A stretch of 64,000 nucleotides of DNA from Gadus chalcogrammus (lineage: Eukaryota; Chordata; Actinopteri; Gadiformes; Gadidae): positions 19,335,494 through 19,399,493 of the forward strand of contig NC_079424.1 of the NCBI RefSeq assembly GCF_026213295.1. The letters are read 5' to 3'. A model generated the notes under the pieces. It saw nothing but the letters and a program-made list of their open reading frames with translations. It had not been told where the DNA came from and did no database searches. Made by a program: the position numbers and the translations under genes. This document shows, in pieces, positions 1 to 30,879 of the stretch. Each line of letters opens with the position of its first letter. Within the stretch, counting starts at the first letter, position 1.

Positions 1-4250
<4,250 letters not shown>

Positions 4251-4257
4251 TTTTATG

Positions 4258-4295
4258 ACACACACACAGACACACACACACACACTCACACACAC
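4258..4295 (+). repeat. Short (CA)n microsatellite
   Basis: An imperfect CA array with GACA and CTCA interruptions, followed by ordinary unique sequence. The interruptions suggest an older and more stable array than the long perfect ones elsewhere in the window. Confidence 0.9.
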
Positions 4296-4569
4296 CAGTA
4301 TGCAAGATGGCTCTCCCAGTAATGCGATTGAGATGTGTCTTGTGGCAAACGTATTTAACGCGTCCCTGCCCTCTAAAACGGCGTTGAGGCGACGAGGAGA
4401 GGCGGACGCAGAGAGCGGGAGGAGACTAAAGTTTATAGGCTGTGTGCATTCACCACCAGCCCCATCTCTCCCCCCTGCCTCCCTCCCCCTCTCCCCCTCC
4501 TCACCCATGTGTTTGATCAGTATAAATAAACTGCTGTATGACAAACATGTTTACCTTCTCCCGGCAAAC

Positions 4570-5100
4570 ATCAGACACATCGGACGCCACGAGGCGCTCG
4601 CTCTCCGCCTAATGAAGAGGCCGGCGCCGCCATCAGGCGGGCAGCTGTCGGCGGCGGGCACCGCCGTCCGCGTGGCCGCCGGACGGGAATCAAACGGCGC
4701 ACGTCGCCCCTGCCTGTATAGAAGTCACATCGTTTGCGCGTTCTGCGAGGTAGCCGTGTTTCGTTTTTTAATTAGTGATCGGCGGCAGGTGAAGAAAAAA
4801 CAAACGCCTATATTGAAATAACGACCTGGAGCTTCCCCTTCCGTCTATCCCCACGTCTCCGTCTCAGGATAGAACGGGTGGCACTTTGAAGACGTCTCTG
4901 ATCGACGTGCCGGCGAGAGCAGGTGGGAGCTGGGCCGTGTGATTAAGGAGCCTCCGACTCCGCCGTTCGCACGGTGACGCTGTCTTCAGAGGCCCCGGCG
5001 GCAGCCCCGTTTGCCCCCCCTGCGCCCAGCAGCACGTCAGCACAAGCATCAGGGACACGACGGGACGGCGCCGTCGTAAACCGCCGCCATTTTTTTAAAC
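4570..5100. promoter_or_regulatory. CpG-rich patch, possible regulatory island
   Basis: This stretch is richer in CG dinucleotides than its surroundings, especially 4612-4700 (many CGG, GCC and CGC steps) and about 4895-5090. Fish genomes are methylated and CpG-depleted outside islands, so a local cluster can mark an unmethylated regulatory element or promoter. No TATA box with a downstream open frame, and no convincing first exon, is visible on either strand. It could also be a GC-rich conserved element or chance composition. Confidence 0.3.
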
Positions 5101-5394
5101 ACCTTTTTTCAGGCAGATCTCTACAAAGAAGCAGCAGGAGGCGGAGGAAGAGGGGGGGGGGTAAAAAAAACATCTCCAGTGCTTATTAATACCAACTTCT
5201 TAAAGCAGGACTTAAGAGCGATAATGAGAGTCTTTATGTATTACATATTGTGACGTGATTTAGAGGACGCAGCTCGACACATCAAACGGGCTGGCCTTGG
5301 TATCGGGGGTGGTAGGGGGTCGGGGGTAGGGGTGTGTGTTTGGGGGTTGCCATGTGAAAGGGAGTGGAAAATGAAAGCTGAAGCAACGCAGGAT

Positions 5395-5560
5395 GGGGCT
5401 TAATTTACTGGCATGTACAGTATGCAAATGAGATTACTCTCAGCTTAACTGCATCATTTATGTCCATAATAACAGCAGCATCATTACAGGGCTCAAATTT
5501 AATTACACCATAATTAGCATATCAAAGTGATTGGTTAAAGTTCTAAACAAATGCCCAATT
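5395..5560. promoter_or_regulatory. AT-rich conserved-element-like block with octamer motif
   Basis: A repeat-free block between a G-rich tract (about 5300-5345) and the GT repeats downstream. It carries a perfect octamer ATGCAAAT at 5422-5429 (the POU-factor site) and several homeodomain-type cores, including TTAATTTA and CATAATTAGC. Dense overlapping POU and homeodomain motifs in low-repeat DNA are typical of vertebrate developmental enhancers. Conservation cannot be tested here, so the enhancer reading is inference. Confidence 0.3.
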
Positions 5561-5659
5561 TTGTTAATGAACAGTCACACGTTCTCCATGTTGTTCGGCC
5601 TCTCTTTGGAAACATCCATAACAAGTGTTTGGAAAAGGGAAGGAAGATCTCTCCCCATG

Positions 5660-6180
5660 TGTGTTTGTGTGTGTATGTGCGTGCACGTGTGTGTGTGTGT
5701 GTGTGTGTGTGCATGTTCTACACAGTGTGTTGGTGGAGTTGGGGGGTTGGCCATGGGGTGTATCAAGTACCCATGACAAGGAGAAGAGAAGTGGAAGGGG
5801 AGGTGGAAGTGATGAAGGAGGAGGAGGAGGATGAGGACGAAGGCTTTTACCTGGCTGGCTCCACACACTCAGGTTGTGTTTCCCAAACTCTGGGAGATCA
5901 AAGATCCCATTTCCCACACTTGCCACTTCAGAAGCTCATCAATAAAACACTAATCACCTACCGCACCAGAGAGAGAAAGAGAGGGAGAGAAAGGGAGAGG
6001 TGGGGGGGCTGGAGGCTTAGAGAGATGTACCTAACCCAGGAAACACCTCCCGTACACACTGCGTACACACACACACACACACACACACACCTTCCATACA
6101 AAAACACACCTACTGTACACACACACACACACACACAGGCACACACTCACAGAAACACACACACCTGGCACATTTCCTTT
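5660..6180. repeat. Cluster of short GT and CA repeats
   Basis: Contains GT arrays on the plus strand at about 5662-5711 and CA arrays at about 6064-6091 and 6116-6175, with purine-rich DNA between them (about 5775-5850 and 5968-6010). At 5891-5909 there is a small palindrome, TGGGAGATCAAAGATCCCA, able to form a short hairpin. Open frames through this area follow the repeats and the purine tracts. Confidence 0.8.
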
Positions 6181-6437
6181 TAAACTTGCTTCTCACCACC
6201 CCTCCCCCCTCCCCACCTCCCCTCTCAGTGGAGGACATCAAGCGCTTCCTCGGGGCCTCCTGACACAAATCATGCACAGCGTATTTACGTGTCCTTATCC
6301 GGAGGCTGCGTGTCATCCCCCTCTTGTTTGATCCGGCGCTCCGTGCTTTATGAGTCTCACTCAGGATTCATGACCACCACATGACACCCAGGCAACGTTC
6401 TGCTGGGGCTGAGCTGATGACACGGCCCGACCAAGCC

Positions 6438-12194
<5,757 letters not shown>

Positions 12195-12229
<35 letters not shown>
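12195..12229 (+). repeat. Short (CA)n microsatellite
   Basis: A perfect CA array of about 17 units. A C run at about 12311-12323 lies 80 bp downstream. Confidence 0.95.
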
Positions 12230-12230
<1 letters not shown>

Positions 12231-12564
12231 CCCGGCATCCCTTGAAAAGGGGATATCAAAGTACCTTCAAGATAACACATCTGTGATAGCAAAATCTCTC
12301 GATTCCCCTCCCCCCCCCCCCCCATCCTATCCACCCACGTTACAAGAGAGGATTATTCACTTGAAAGTCACCGGAGATGCAAAAGAGAGGGAATTAGATA
12401 GAATAGATGCTCTATTCCGTGACAAAGTGTATTCAGAATAAAGCATCCAGGTACCTGTGCAAAGCAGTTTAGCCCAACAACAACATCAGAGACCGCCTGT
12501 GGCAGTGATGCATTGAGAAATGCTCAAACACCTCTTCTGATATCAATCAGCCAGGATAAGAGGG

Positions 12565-12730
12565 CTAGGGACCTGGTTAGGGCGCTTGACTCCCAGCGGA
12601 AAGGTTCTGGGATTCAAACCTGAATGTCAGAGTCTACCTGTAGGCAGGGACGGGCGGCGGGAACCTCCACCTTCTCCTGAACGCCATGCATCCTGATCGA
12701 CAGCAAGTGGCTTCGAATGAAGGCTTCTGA
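12565..12730 (+). mobile_element. tRNA-derived SINE (old copy)
   Basis: Near 12573-12590 the sequence CCTGGTTAGGGCGCTTGACT resembles an RNA polymerase III A box. About 12611-12620 GATTCAAACC resembles the B box (GGTTCGAATCC type). The 3' part, CAGCAAGTGGCTTCGAATGA then AGGCTTCTGA, matches the layout of the usual fish SINE tail (AGT..GCTTTGGATAAA..CGTCTG). Spacing and order fit the copies at 40612, 51282 and 27222. It is clearly diverged, and no target duplication was resolved. Confidence 0.6.
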
Positions 12731-13823
12731 AAAAATGACCAAACAGCCAAACAATCGAGCGACTCTACCTCCGCCGTTGTGACTCGTTTTATACTTTAAA
12801 AGCCAATGTTTCCAACTCCCTCGACGTCGCCGTCTGTTTGACTCTGCCATGTTTCCTAACTACAGCGGCGAGGCGTCGAGGCGGTAGATTAGGCTACTAG
12901 ATTAGGGTACTTAAGGCACGTGAAATACACGCCAACTAAACGGCCCCGGTGACAGGAGCGTTTAACTTCCCCCGCCAGAAGTCTCCGCCGCGCGGCAGGC
13001 CAGCCGCGGGGACATGTTTATAAGGTTCCCCAACTTGCCGGGAAAACCGATTAGAGCGGCTCTTAAGAGCCCAAGTGTTATAAATGCATGGAAACACAGA
13101 CCGCCGCAAATGCCACAGAATTAGGGGCTTACCCACGACTAATACTAATACCGCAATTTTCAGCTTGATGCTGATATAAAGAAATGACTTTTTTCTCTCT
13201 TTTTTTTTTTATGTAAGCAATAAATGCAGTCAAGGGAACTATAACGCGGGCCCCGTCGTGTCCCAAACCTGCATAAATCGGCGGACAACCTTTATTTGGC
13301 TTCGGCTGAAGTGTAAATTCACTTGTTTATTCATAGCACTTCCAGGAAGAGTGGATTTAAACAATGCAATTTCACCGGACCTCAGAGCAGAGAGCGACGC
13401 TCCGTGTGATTCGTGGAGCATGGGGATGAGATACGGTACGCTGTTTGCGAGGCATGCTTCGCCCTCCCATTATACACATGCATTACATTTCAAATGAAGT
13501 CCCTTGCTTGTGAACCGTAGAATGTAAAAGCTTATCGAAAAAAACTCATGATCGCATTTTGTCTCACGCTACTGTAGTGACTTTCTTTCTCAGCCTCTCA
13601 GAGTTCAATTCAGCGGTTATAATCTGGTCGAACAGAGAATAAATAACAAACAGAACCAGATCCCTAGAGGTGGGACTGGGAAGAGTCGAACCATACGATG
13701 GTAATTGTTCCATCTGGCAGTGAGCTGCCACTGTCAAAGGAAACCTCTCCATCGGTCTCCTGTTTTGAAACTACTAGTCAGTGCGAGGACGCTTAATCCA
13801 AAAGGACTAACATTGATATGAAG
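12731..13823. other. Unique non-coding DNA
   Basis: No gene seen. About 12940-13030 is GC-rich and 13195-13210 is a T run. About 13260-13500 is mixed sequence without repeats. At about 13676-13705 the minus strand carries a B-box-like GGTTCGACTC, which may be a further decayed SINE fragment next to the one that follows. Confidence 0.45.
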
Positions 13824-13921
13824 TAGGTAGGGGGCATCTTGCTTAAGGAGGCCAGCACATCTACTGTGGAATTTGGGGTTGAAACCCAGCACCTTTCCTT
13901 GTACACGCTAACCACGAGAAC
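13824..13921 (-). mobile_element. SINE head fragment, minus strand
   Basis: Read on the minus strand, the segment begins CTCGTGGTTAGCGTGTACAA (A-box-like) and continues with GGGTTTCAACCCC (B-box-like). It then reaches CCTTAAGCAAGATGCCCC, which corresponds to the TTGAGCAAGGC step of fish SINEs. The 3' tail is missing or too diverged to see, so this is a 5' fragment. The order of motifs matches the other SINE copies in this window. Confidence 0.6.
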
Positions 13922-14079
13922 TGTCCTGCTAATAAGAGCTGGCTGAACAAGCTGCACCCAAAGGGAGTACAGCACAAATACACAAAAACACAATTCACAT
14001 TCTCCGCCTCGTCCCTCGACACATCATCCAAACACACACACACAAACCGATAATCAGCCATCTTTAGCGCTGGAGGAGC

Positions 14080-14330
14080 GGAGTTCTTTCTCTGTTTAAC
14101 TCGATTGCAACGTTAAGAACCGCCTCTCGATCCAGAGGCGTGCTAAACCGATAAGCCTCCGCAGGGATTTCTGCATGAGTGATGCAATCAAAATCGCATT
14201 GCGGAGTCATGTCAATAATTAGGCTGATTTCAGCACATTATCATTAATCACACAATCATTTTGGAGTTGAATGGCTGATCTTGCATCTGGAGATGGCAGC
14301 TGTGCGCTGGAGATTTGTTTCAGGTTTTTT
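14080..14330. promoter_or_regulatory. Conserved-element-like block
   Basis: A low-repeat stretch with several ATTA-type cores (CAATAATTAG near 14213-14222, ATTATCATTAATCACAC near 14237-14253) and ATGCAATCAAAATC near 14181-14194. This composition resembles vertebrate developmental enhancers. There is no open frame of note. Orthologous alignment would decide it. Confidence 0.25.
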
Positions 14331-16046
14331 TTGACAGGACTATTCCAAGCAACCAACTCAAACAGATAAACGCTGCCATATTTTTGTCCATCCTCCCCCA
14401 CCTTTCAATTCTCTTTTCTCTGCGGACAGGGTTGATTGGCAGAAGTGAAGCGAGGGGAAGTGCAGCCTGTGTACCCAGGCTGGGGAGGAGAGGAAGCTTT
14501 GTCCTCCAGTAGGGGGGGAAGAGGCGCACGCACACCGCCTCCAACCAAGGCTGGCTCCCTGCTAATGAAGAGAGCCTCTGGTCTGAGTCCCGTCTATACA
14601 GAGGGCCGGCCCGACTGTACCCACACCTTACAGACTGGGGGGGGGGGGGGTTGCAGAGTCTGGGATCGTGGCTACAGGGCCAGTCCGGATAAAACGGAGA
14701 GATAAAGGTGGAAGAGAAAATAGTGAGAGATTGCGATAAACAAGGCGATAAAGAGAAAGAAAGATGGAAAAGGGGGGGACAGACTAAATGGAGATCAAGT
14801 TAAAAAAGCATTGAGAAAGAGTAAGTTGAAGGCAGAAAATAAACACAGAAAAGAGTGAATGAGAGAAAAAGAGCTGCTGCTTAAAAGCGAGAAAGAGATA
14901 ACACTTTAACATAAGATAACCTAAGATGCTTCTGCCTACATCTACCATATTTGATAAAAGGGGACACAGGGGTGTCTAGGGCAGTCAGCCTCATGCATTC
15001 CCACAGACCAACTATCAACAGTGCACTGTACAAAGTCACACGAAGCATATATGGTAAGAATACTCTAGTACTGCCTACATTAAGAAACTCAATTTTTAGA
15101 CGTCGATGATAACCTCATTGTTATATTCAAACAAACATTTTCTCAAACGGTCAATAATGTACTACACAAACGTTTGCACACACACACTTTCCCACACACA
15201 GCAAAGACACCACATTAGGTTAAATATTAAATTCATTCAATACAGCATTAAGGGACTGAAGCCCAGTAAATAGCAGTGTGTGTTTACCTTCTGCAAGGAC
15301 TTGCTTATTTCGAGTAATCTTCGATTCCATTGGTGTTGCTACAGATTGCCTGCCCTGTGGACATGAAACAGAGAATTAGTCGGTGTTATGAAATAATTAC
15401 CAGCACAGAACAACAAATAGAGGGCCAAAATAACAACAATACATTAGCACCCACAAAACTATTGACAGAGATGGTGGGAAGGAGAAAAAAATCGTCGCCA
15501 AGATTTTGCTGCATCTGAATTAAAAAAATAACTAAAAGGCCAACAGTGCCCTGAACAGCAAACAGTTCTGTGAACGCACTCCAAGTTCAAAGATTCCTCA
15601 CGTCCTTGCTAACGTGTGTCTCGGTAGAGCGCTTCTGACCAGCAGAACTCTCTCTCTGATTCCTTCAGCGTGCTGAGAGAAATCATCTGCATAGGAAGTG
15701 TAACCTCACTTCACCTTGGCTTAACCTACAATCCATGCTATCACCTACTACTAGTAGTAGTTTTACTACAACAACTGTCTACTACTGTCTGAGGTGTGCA
15801 CAGTCCGGTTTATTTCCATGTCCGTCGGTCCGATAGCCGCTGACTACACCTCGTAGCACCAGATTAAACGCGAGGACAATGGACCTTGTCTGATGTGAGT
15901 AGACGGTTTATTTGCAAGACAAAGAAGTCCCCAAAAAACCTTCAGTCTGCTGCTTGGTGATTACAGTGGAAACCGGTATGAGAATCTGGGAGCCTTTTAC
16001 AGGCCCCACCTGGTGGTGGAGCAGTGCTAGGATGGGGCCCTCGAGC
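14331..16046. other. Unique non-coding DNA, partly purine-rich
   Basis: A G run lies at 14637-14650. About 14695-14900 is purine-rich (GAGAAA, GATAAA). About 15735-15765 has CTACTACTAGTAGTAG, a small palindromic CTA/TAG repeat. Apart from the candidate exon listed separately at 15288-15354, no gene or transposon is recognised. Confidence 0.45.
15288..15354 (-). other. Candidate 67-nt exon, minus strand (unconfirmed)
   Basis: On the minus strand a pyrimidine-rich stretch ending ATGTCCACAG is followed by 67 nt and then GTAAAC, a reasonable donor after CAGAAG. Only one of three frames is open. It reads 22 codons containing SVATPMESKITRNKQVLAE, mixed and non-repetitive. I recognise no family. 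Many chance pairs of splice-like sites are expected in 64 kb, so this is only a lead. Transcript data or conservation of the frame in other fish would settle it. Confidence 0.15.

Positions 16047-17853
<1,807 letters not shown>

Positions 17854-17895
<42 letters not shown>
17854..17895 (+). repeat. (CA)n microsatellite, about 42 bp
   Basis: A perfect CA array preceded by a GCGCACACG variant. An A run (17811-17820) lies just upstream. Confidence 0.95.
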
Positions 17896-18204
17896 AAGCC
17901 AGTGAAGTACACTCCCCAGCGGTTGTAAGGAGGTCAACCCACCACAATGCACTCTTAAGACCCGGGCTGTGCTGTAGCCGATGTTGGCTTTGTGGCAAGA
18001 TCACATGTTTCAAAATATGAATTAATAGCCCTCCACTGAAACGCACCCAATCCCAACAACAGGCCCCACAGAACACTCTGGACAGCACTTCAGTGCTTCT
18101 AATGGACACTCTCTCACTCTCTCTCTACTCTTTCTCTCCGCACTCTCGGCTCGACATTGGCAGGGACCGTAAAAAAAGGGAAGAGAAAAAAAAAAAGTTC
18201 CATG

Positions 18205-18370
18205 AATATTTACCAAGCGGCCGGGTAAAGTTATTCCATTAATTACTCTTGAGCATGCTTATAACTCTATCTGCGGCTAGTCCTGTGGTGTCGCGCTAAT
18301 GAACTTCCACACATCATTACCATATTAATTAATGCTCAATTCAATGGCAGTCAATAGGACGCTGCCAGAG
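18205..18370. promoter_or_regulatory. ATTA-rich conserved-element-like block
   Basis: This is one of the densest homeodomain-motif stretches in the window: CCATTAATTACTC near 18236-18248, GCTAATGAAC near 18295-18304, CATATTAATTAATGC near 18320-18334, then CAATTCAATGG. It is free of simple repeats and contains no usable open frame. Homeodomain clusters of this type are frequent in vertebrate enhancers. Function is inferred, not shown. Confidence 0.35.
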
Positions 18371-19258
18371 CTGTCTGCCAGAGCTTTGCAGCCTGTCCAG
18401 AAGAGCTTCCATCCCCCTTCAGTCGAAAGAAAACGACTAACCCACCAAGGCCTGAGCGCGTTGACGGTATCGTTCTATCAAGCCACCGAGCCAGTGTATT
18501 TTTAAAACAGAACAATAGCCTGCGCCGGTTCACCGGTTCCCCAACCCCGCCCGGCCCTCCGTCCTCTGGCTGCTTTCTGCGTCTGGCGGTTGACGCCTCT
18601 TTTTATGAGGTTAGTGTAAATAAAAAGAGGGCGTAGGAGAGGGCCCGGGACCAGTGGAGCAGGCGCTGTCTGTGCACGGAGAGCTGTTGGTGTTTGTTTT
18701 GAGGGAGTGCTTTGGCCCGATTGTCCGAGTCACTGTCTGTGCAACGAAACAGTAAAAAAATCAAAAGTGTGACTCACTTCTCCTCAAACGCAGCTCCTTA
18801 CTGTAAGAGGGCCATGTCTGATTCCCCCGCTTTACTTTTTATTGCTCAACTCTCGTTTTTATGGAGGCGGCCTTTTATTGGCCAAATAAAAGCATAACTC
18901 TGTCTCTGTTTTGAAACAAATATATATTCATGAATAGTTGTTTTTCTTTACGATGTGAATGGCAGGATTTTCTGGCAGTGCATCACTAGTACACACCCAT
19001 GCAGACTCTAAACAACAGCCCTTTCTGACACGCAAACAGGCTTTCAACCCCCCCTCCCCCCCCCCCCCCCCTGACCGTTTAAAATCAAACTCATGGACGG
19101 CCCGTTTGCGACGCGCCTTATCCTTTTCTTCTTCTCCGCGTTTCTTGGTAAACTGAAAAGGCAGCAGTGCAGTCTGGTGAGTGTCAGAGCTGTCTGATCC
19201 CCCCCACCCCCCTACCCTCCCCTGGCCCTGCCCTCTTGTTTTGCTGAGCTAACAACAA

Positions 19259-19260
<2 letters not shown>
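18371..19260. other. Unique non-coding DNA
   Basis: Mixed composition, with a C run at about 19049-19071. At 19093-19176 a plus-strand frame from ATG to a GTGAGT donor reads 28 codons with a hydrophobic start (LILFFFSAFLG). It resembles a signal peptide, but the start context is weak and it is most likely chance. No gene is asserted. Confidence 0.45.

Positions 19261-19310
<50 letters not shown>
19261..19310 (+). repeat. (CA)n microsatellite, 50 bp
   Basis: A perfect array of 25 CA units after AACAAGA. Confidence 0.97.
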
Positions 19311-22373
<3,063 letters not shown>

Positions 22374-22409
22374 TGATGTTGTACAACAGTCAAAGTGTAA
22401 CCCCTTTTG

Positions 22410-22667
22410 CCCACTGCATCCATCAACAGACGAAACCCATTTACTTTAAATGGGGCGAAGCCGCAATGCATTGTGGATCCATCCGTTGCGTTGGATCCGT
22501 CAGCTCCGTCAAGAAAGTTGAACAATTTTCAACTTTTCAGGCAGCGACGGATCCGTCATCCAATCAGATCGCGTATGCTCGGGCTTGGCTGACGTATGCC
22601 TCTCAAAGACTACTCCCCCCTCCGTCAGCCACGCCTTCCGCCCTCCGCTGACGTACGGTGCAGTGGG
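22410..22667. mobile_element. Possible small inverted-repeat element (MITE-like)
   Basis: The ends carry CCCACTGCA (22410-22418) and, inverted, TGCAGTGGG (22659-22667). The interior repeats GGATCCGTC and CCGTCA words and includes a small inverted pair around AGTTGAACAATTTTCAACTT (22517-22536). It is GC-richer than the flanks. No clear target duplication was found, so it could be a degraded DNA transposon or just a locally repetitive unique sequence. Confidence 0.3.
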
Positions 22668-22842
22668 TAGACGGCGTACGGGTCAGACGTAAAATATTTT
22701 GATTTTGGTGCATGAGAAACAAAAGGACTGAAATACACAGGTGTAGCTAATTAACAATCACAAATTCAAGGGTGCATATATATTCCGACAATTAGATCAA
22801 AAAAGGGAAGGCTCAATCATGGAGTAGAAAGGCTTCAAGGGA

Positions 22843-23031
<189 letters not shown>

Positions 23032-23233
23032 TGGGGGGTTAGACAGAAATGAGACCTCAGAAAATAAACAGGGTGTAAGGTTTCAAAGGCTAAAGATGGG
23101 GGGTGGGTCTGGTGGGGGGGTGCACAGGCATTCCATTGTTCAAGGCCAATTATCAGTGGAAAATAATAACAACAGATGGATGCAGAGCGGGCAGACGTGA
23201 GCCGGGCAAACCTGGCTCTGGCTAACACATGAT

Positions 23234-23277
23234 GGGGGGGGGGGGGGGGGGGGGGGGTCTCTAGAGCCAATGAGCCA

Positions 23278-23317
<40 letters not shown>

Positions 23318-23329
23318 AACAAACAAACA
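23234..23329 (+). repeat. Poly-G run followed by CA/ACAA repeat
   Basis: A run of 24 G (23234-23257) is followed after 20 bp by a CA array (23279-23313) and four ACAA units (to about 23329). The long G run can form quadruplex-type structures and may be mis-sized in an assembly. Confidence 0.9.
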
Positions 23330-24461
<1,132 letters not shown>

Positions 24462-24660
24462 CAAAGGACTTGCGTTCCAATGTAATATCCTGTTTTTTTT
24501 AATGCCCATTATGAAGTGTTCACATCTCTATTGGGATTGTCCTTCTAGACCTAAATAAAAGTGTTCTCTTGAATGGGGCCGGGTGTGTGGTGAGGGGGAG
24601 TCAGGGGGGTTCACCGAGGTCGACATTGGGTCTTTATCTGTCCGCTCTGCCCGGCTTCAG

Positions 24661-24757
24661 TGACGGGAAGCACCAAGGACGCGAGAACAAGCCTGCCAAT
24701 CGCTGCCATCTGACACGCGGCCACCGCCGGCAGATTGAGCTGCGCCACGGCATCAGG
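24661..24757 (+). other. Candidate 97-nt exon, plus strand (unconfirmed)
   Basis: A pyrimidine-rich tract ending CTGCCCGGCTTCAG (AG at 24659-24660) precedes the segment, and AGG followed by GTGAGC ends it (GT at 24758-24759). Only one frame is open through the exon: one completing base, then 32 codons including DGKHQGRENKPANRCHLT and then RRQIELRHGIR. It is basic, non-repetitive and GC-rich relative to the flanks. I recognise no family. This is among the better exon candidates in the window, but no partner exon is identified. The minus strand is also open here, so a conserved non-coding element is an alternative. Confidence 0.22.
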
Positions 24758-27221
<2,464 letters not shown>

Positions 27222-27392
27222 TTATTAAGAAGATGCTTTTATCCAAAATAAATGATACTGAAATCAGATGCACGCCATTAAGGGGTAGCTAGGGGATAGG
27301 TATACTGGTAGAGTTCAGGTAGAATGTGGACGTAGGGTTCAAATTAAGCCTAAATCTGGGAGTCGAACACCCTTACCAACAGACTATCCTCG
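27222..27392 (-). mobile_element. SINE copy, minus strand (diverged)
   Basis: Read on the minus strand the 3' end is ATTTTGGATAAAAGCATCTT, a close match to the standard fish SINE tail GGATAAAAGCRTCTGCTAA. Toward the other end, GTGTTCGACTCCCAGATTTA resembles the B box of a tRNA-derived head, and TTGGTAAGGGTG may belong to the A-box region. The middle part is diverged. Confidence 0.6.
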
Positions 27393-29380
<1,988 letters not shown>

Positions 29381-29563
29381 AAAGTTAGAGTATAACTTGG
29401 TGGTGCAAAATAGCTCAATTACTCCCCGTGAACGTACACAGCGCGGTGCGGGCTGTCAGAGTGGTAAACAGATGCGGGGTGACAGCCTAGGGTACATAAT
29501 CAGTCAAGCAGCTGTCGTCGTGCCTTCATTCATTCACTTGTTCAGATGATGGATTCCCATTCC

Positions 29564-29619
29564 CCCCCCCCCCCCCCCCCCGTACGCATACACACACACA
29601 CACGCACGCACGCACGCAC
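29564..29619 (+). repeat. Poly-C run with nearby CA and CGCA repeats
   Basis: A run of about 18 C (29564-29581) is followed by CGTACGCATA and a CA/GCAC repeat (about 29589-29619). Confidence 0.85.
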
Positions 29620-29725
29620 ACAAGCCCGTGCTATTTCCTTATGGGAGGCCGGTGGCAAGGCGCAGGATTAAAGCGCAAAGGATATATCGTTAACCTAGTC
29701 CTCCCTCCCTCCACTGTACGGCTCA

Positions 29726-29786
29726 CAGTAGGCTAACAGTAGGCTATCAGTAGGCTAACAGTAGGCTAACAGTAGGCTAACAATAG
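29726..29786 (+). repeat. 11-bp tandem repeat, five and a half copies
   Basis: The unit CAGTAGGCTAA occurs five times in tandem, one copy with T for the last A. It is followed by a partial CAATAG. The near identity of copies indicates recent expansion. No function is implied. Confidence 0.9.
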
Positions 29787-30879
29787 CCGCCATGATCGAC
29801 TGCATCTGTGCTGTCAAAGCCAGTACACTGAGTTTGCATAAAGTCAACCTGGGACCGGGTGTGAGTGCGAGAGTGTGTGTTGCAAGGGGCCCCCCCATTA
29901 TTCCCTCAAACCCTCCCCTGCGCGAAACCAACCCAGACTCACACACCGACACGTCCGCTCTGAATGAGTCGGTGCTGCGACGTAACCGCGGTATTGGAGG
30001 AGCCACGCTGGCGGCTCCCTCGCTGGGGCAGAGCGTGAGAGAAGTAGAGAAATTGAAAAAACAACCTGAGAGAGACACATCGGATCACTCTGAGTGATGT
30101 CACCACGTGTCACCTTGTTGCATTTGGTCTCGGCGTGCGCCACACGTTTGATGAGCACGGCTTGGTATCGCCGTCGACGTAGCCCCCCCTCCCCCCGTCT
30201 CCCCTAGGCTGTTGTCTCGTCGGGAAAGCTTTACCCCACTGTTCAGACAGTTGATCTGAGGCCAACTGAACAACCCCCCCCCCCCCCCCATCTCTTGTCT
30301 CATCACAACCCCCCCCCCCCCGCCCCCCGTGTCCGACGATAGCCCGACGGCATCTGCGCGCACACCCTGGCGCTCCCGCTGGATCTGAGGTCGTGTGACA
30401 CATCTGTTGCCTGTCGCCGCGATTCTTTCAGCAGCACATCGGGGTCGGTGAGCGCAGAGAGGGAGGGGGCTGCGAGGGCCTTCTCCTGTTCCCCGCGCGA
30501 CAGCGGAGAACCGCTGGTTCCACGCCCGAGAAACGGAGAACAGTGGCGGGAGTCGCAGGACGTGTGGAGAACATGTAGGCCGTGTCGGGCTGGTTAGAGC
30601 CAGAGTCAGGGGCCCAGGGTTATCAAGGGGCCGCTGTGGCCCTGTGTAGTGTGGTATGTATCCTGTGTGCATGTTCTATCACCTGCTGTTTTTCCCTGTT
30701 TTAAAAGATGCATGAACTTCAGAAAAGCGCCCGTGGGGAATATTCAAGTCCAGAAAGAAGCGACGCGGTTATTGTGCGCTCGGATTATGAGAAACTATAA
30801 AAGGAAATATGTATGGATGCTGCTCCCCATCGCTCTCCCTCCCGCTCTCTCGCCCGCACGCTCTCCCTCTCTCTCGCTC
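29787..30879. other. Unique, partly GC-rich non-coding DNA
   Basis: C runs occur at about 30272-30289 and 30309-30321. About 30340-30560 is GC-rich. At 30709-30800 a plus-strand frame preceded by a pyrimidine tract ending TTTTAAAAG reads MHELQKSARGEYSSPERSDA and on to a stop after 30 codons. It looks protein-like but is short enough to be chance. No gene is asserted. Confidence 0.4.

Noticed and set aside
5564..5926. Minus-strand frame beginning VASVGNGIFDLPEFGK and reaching a CAG/GTAAAA site
   Set aside because: The acceptor is poor, there is no ATG, and much of the frame is GT repeat and purine tract.
13676..13705. Minus-strand GGTTCGACTC resembling a tRNA T-loop or B box
   Set aside because: No cloverleaf could be formed around it. 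It is more likely a decayed SINE piece or chance.
19093..19176. Signal-peptide-like frame ending at a GTGAGT donor
   Set aside because: Weak start context, no promoter, no second exon, and short enough to be chance.
29726..29786. 11-bp repeats considered as a CRISPR-like or iteron array
   Set aside because: The units are directly adjacent with no spacers, and the context is a vertebrate genome.
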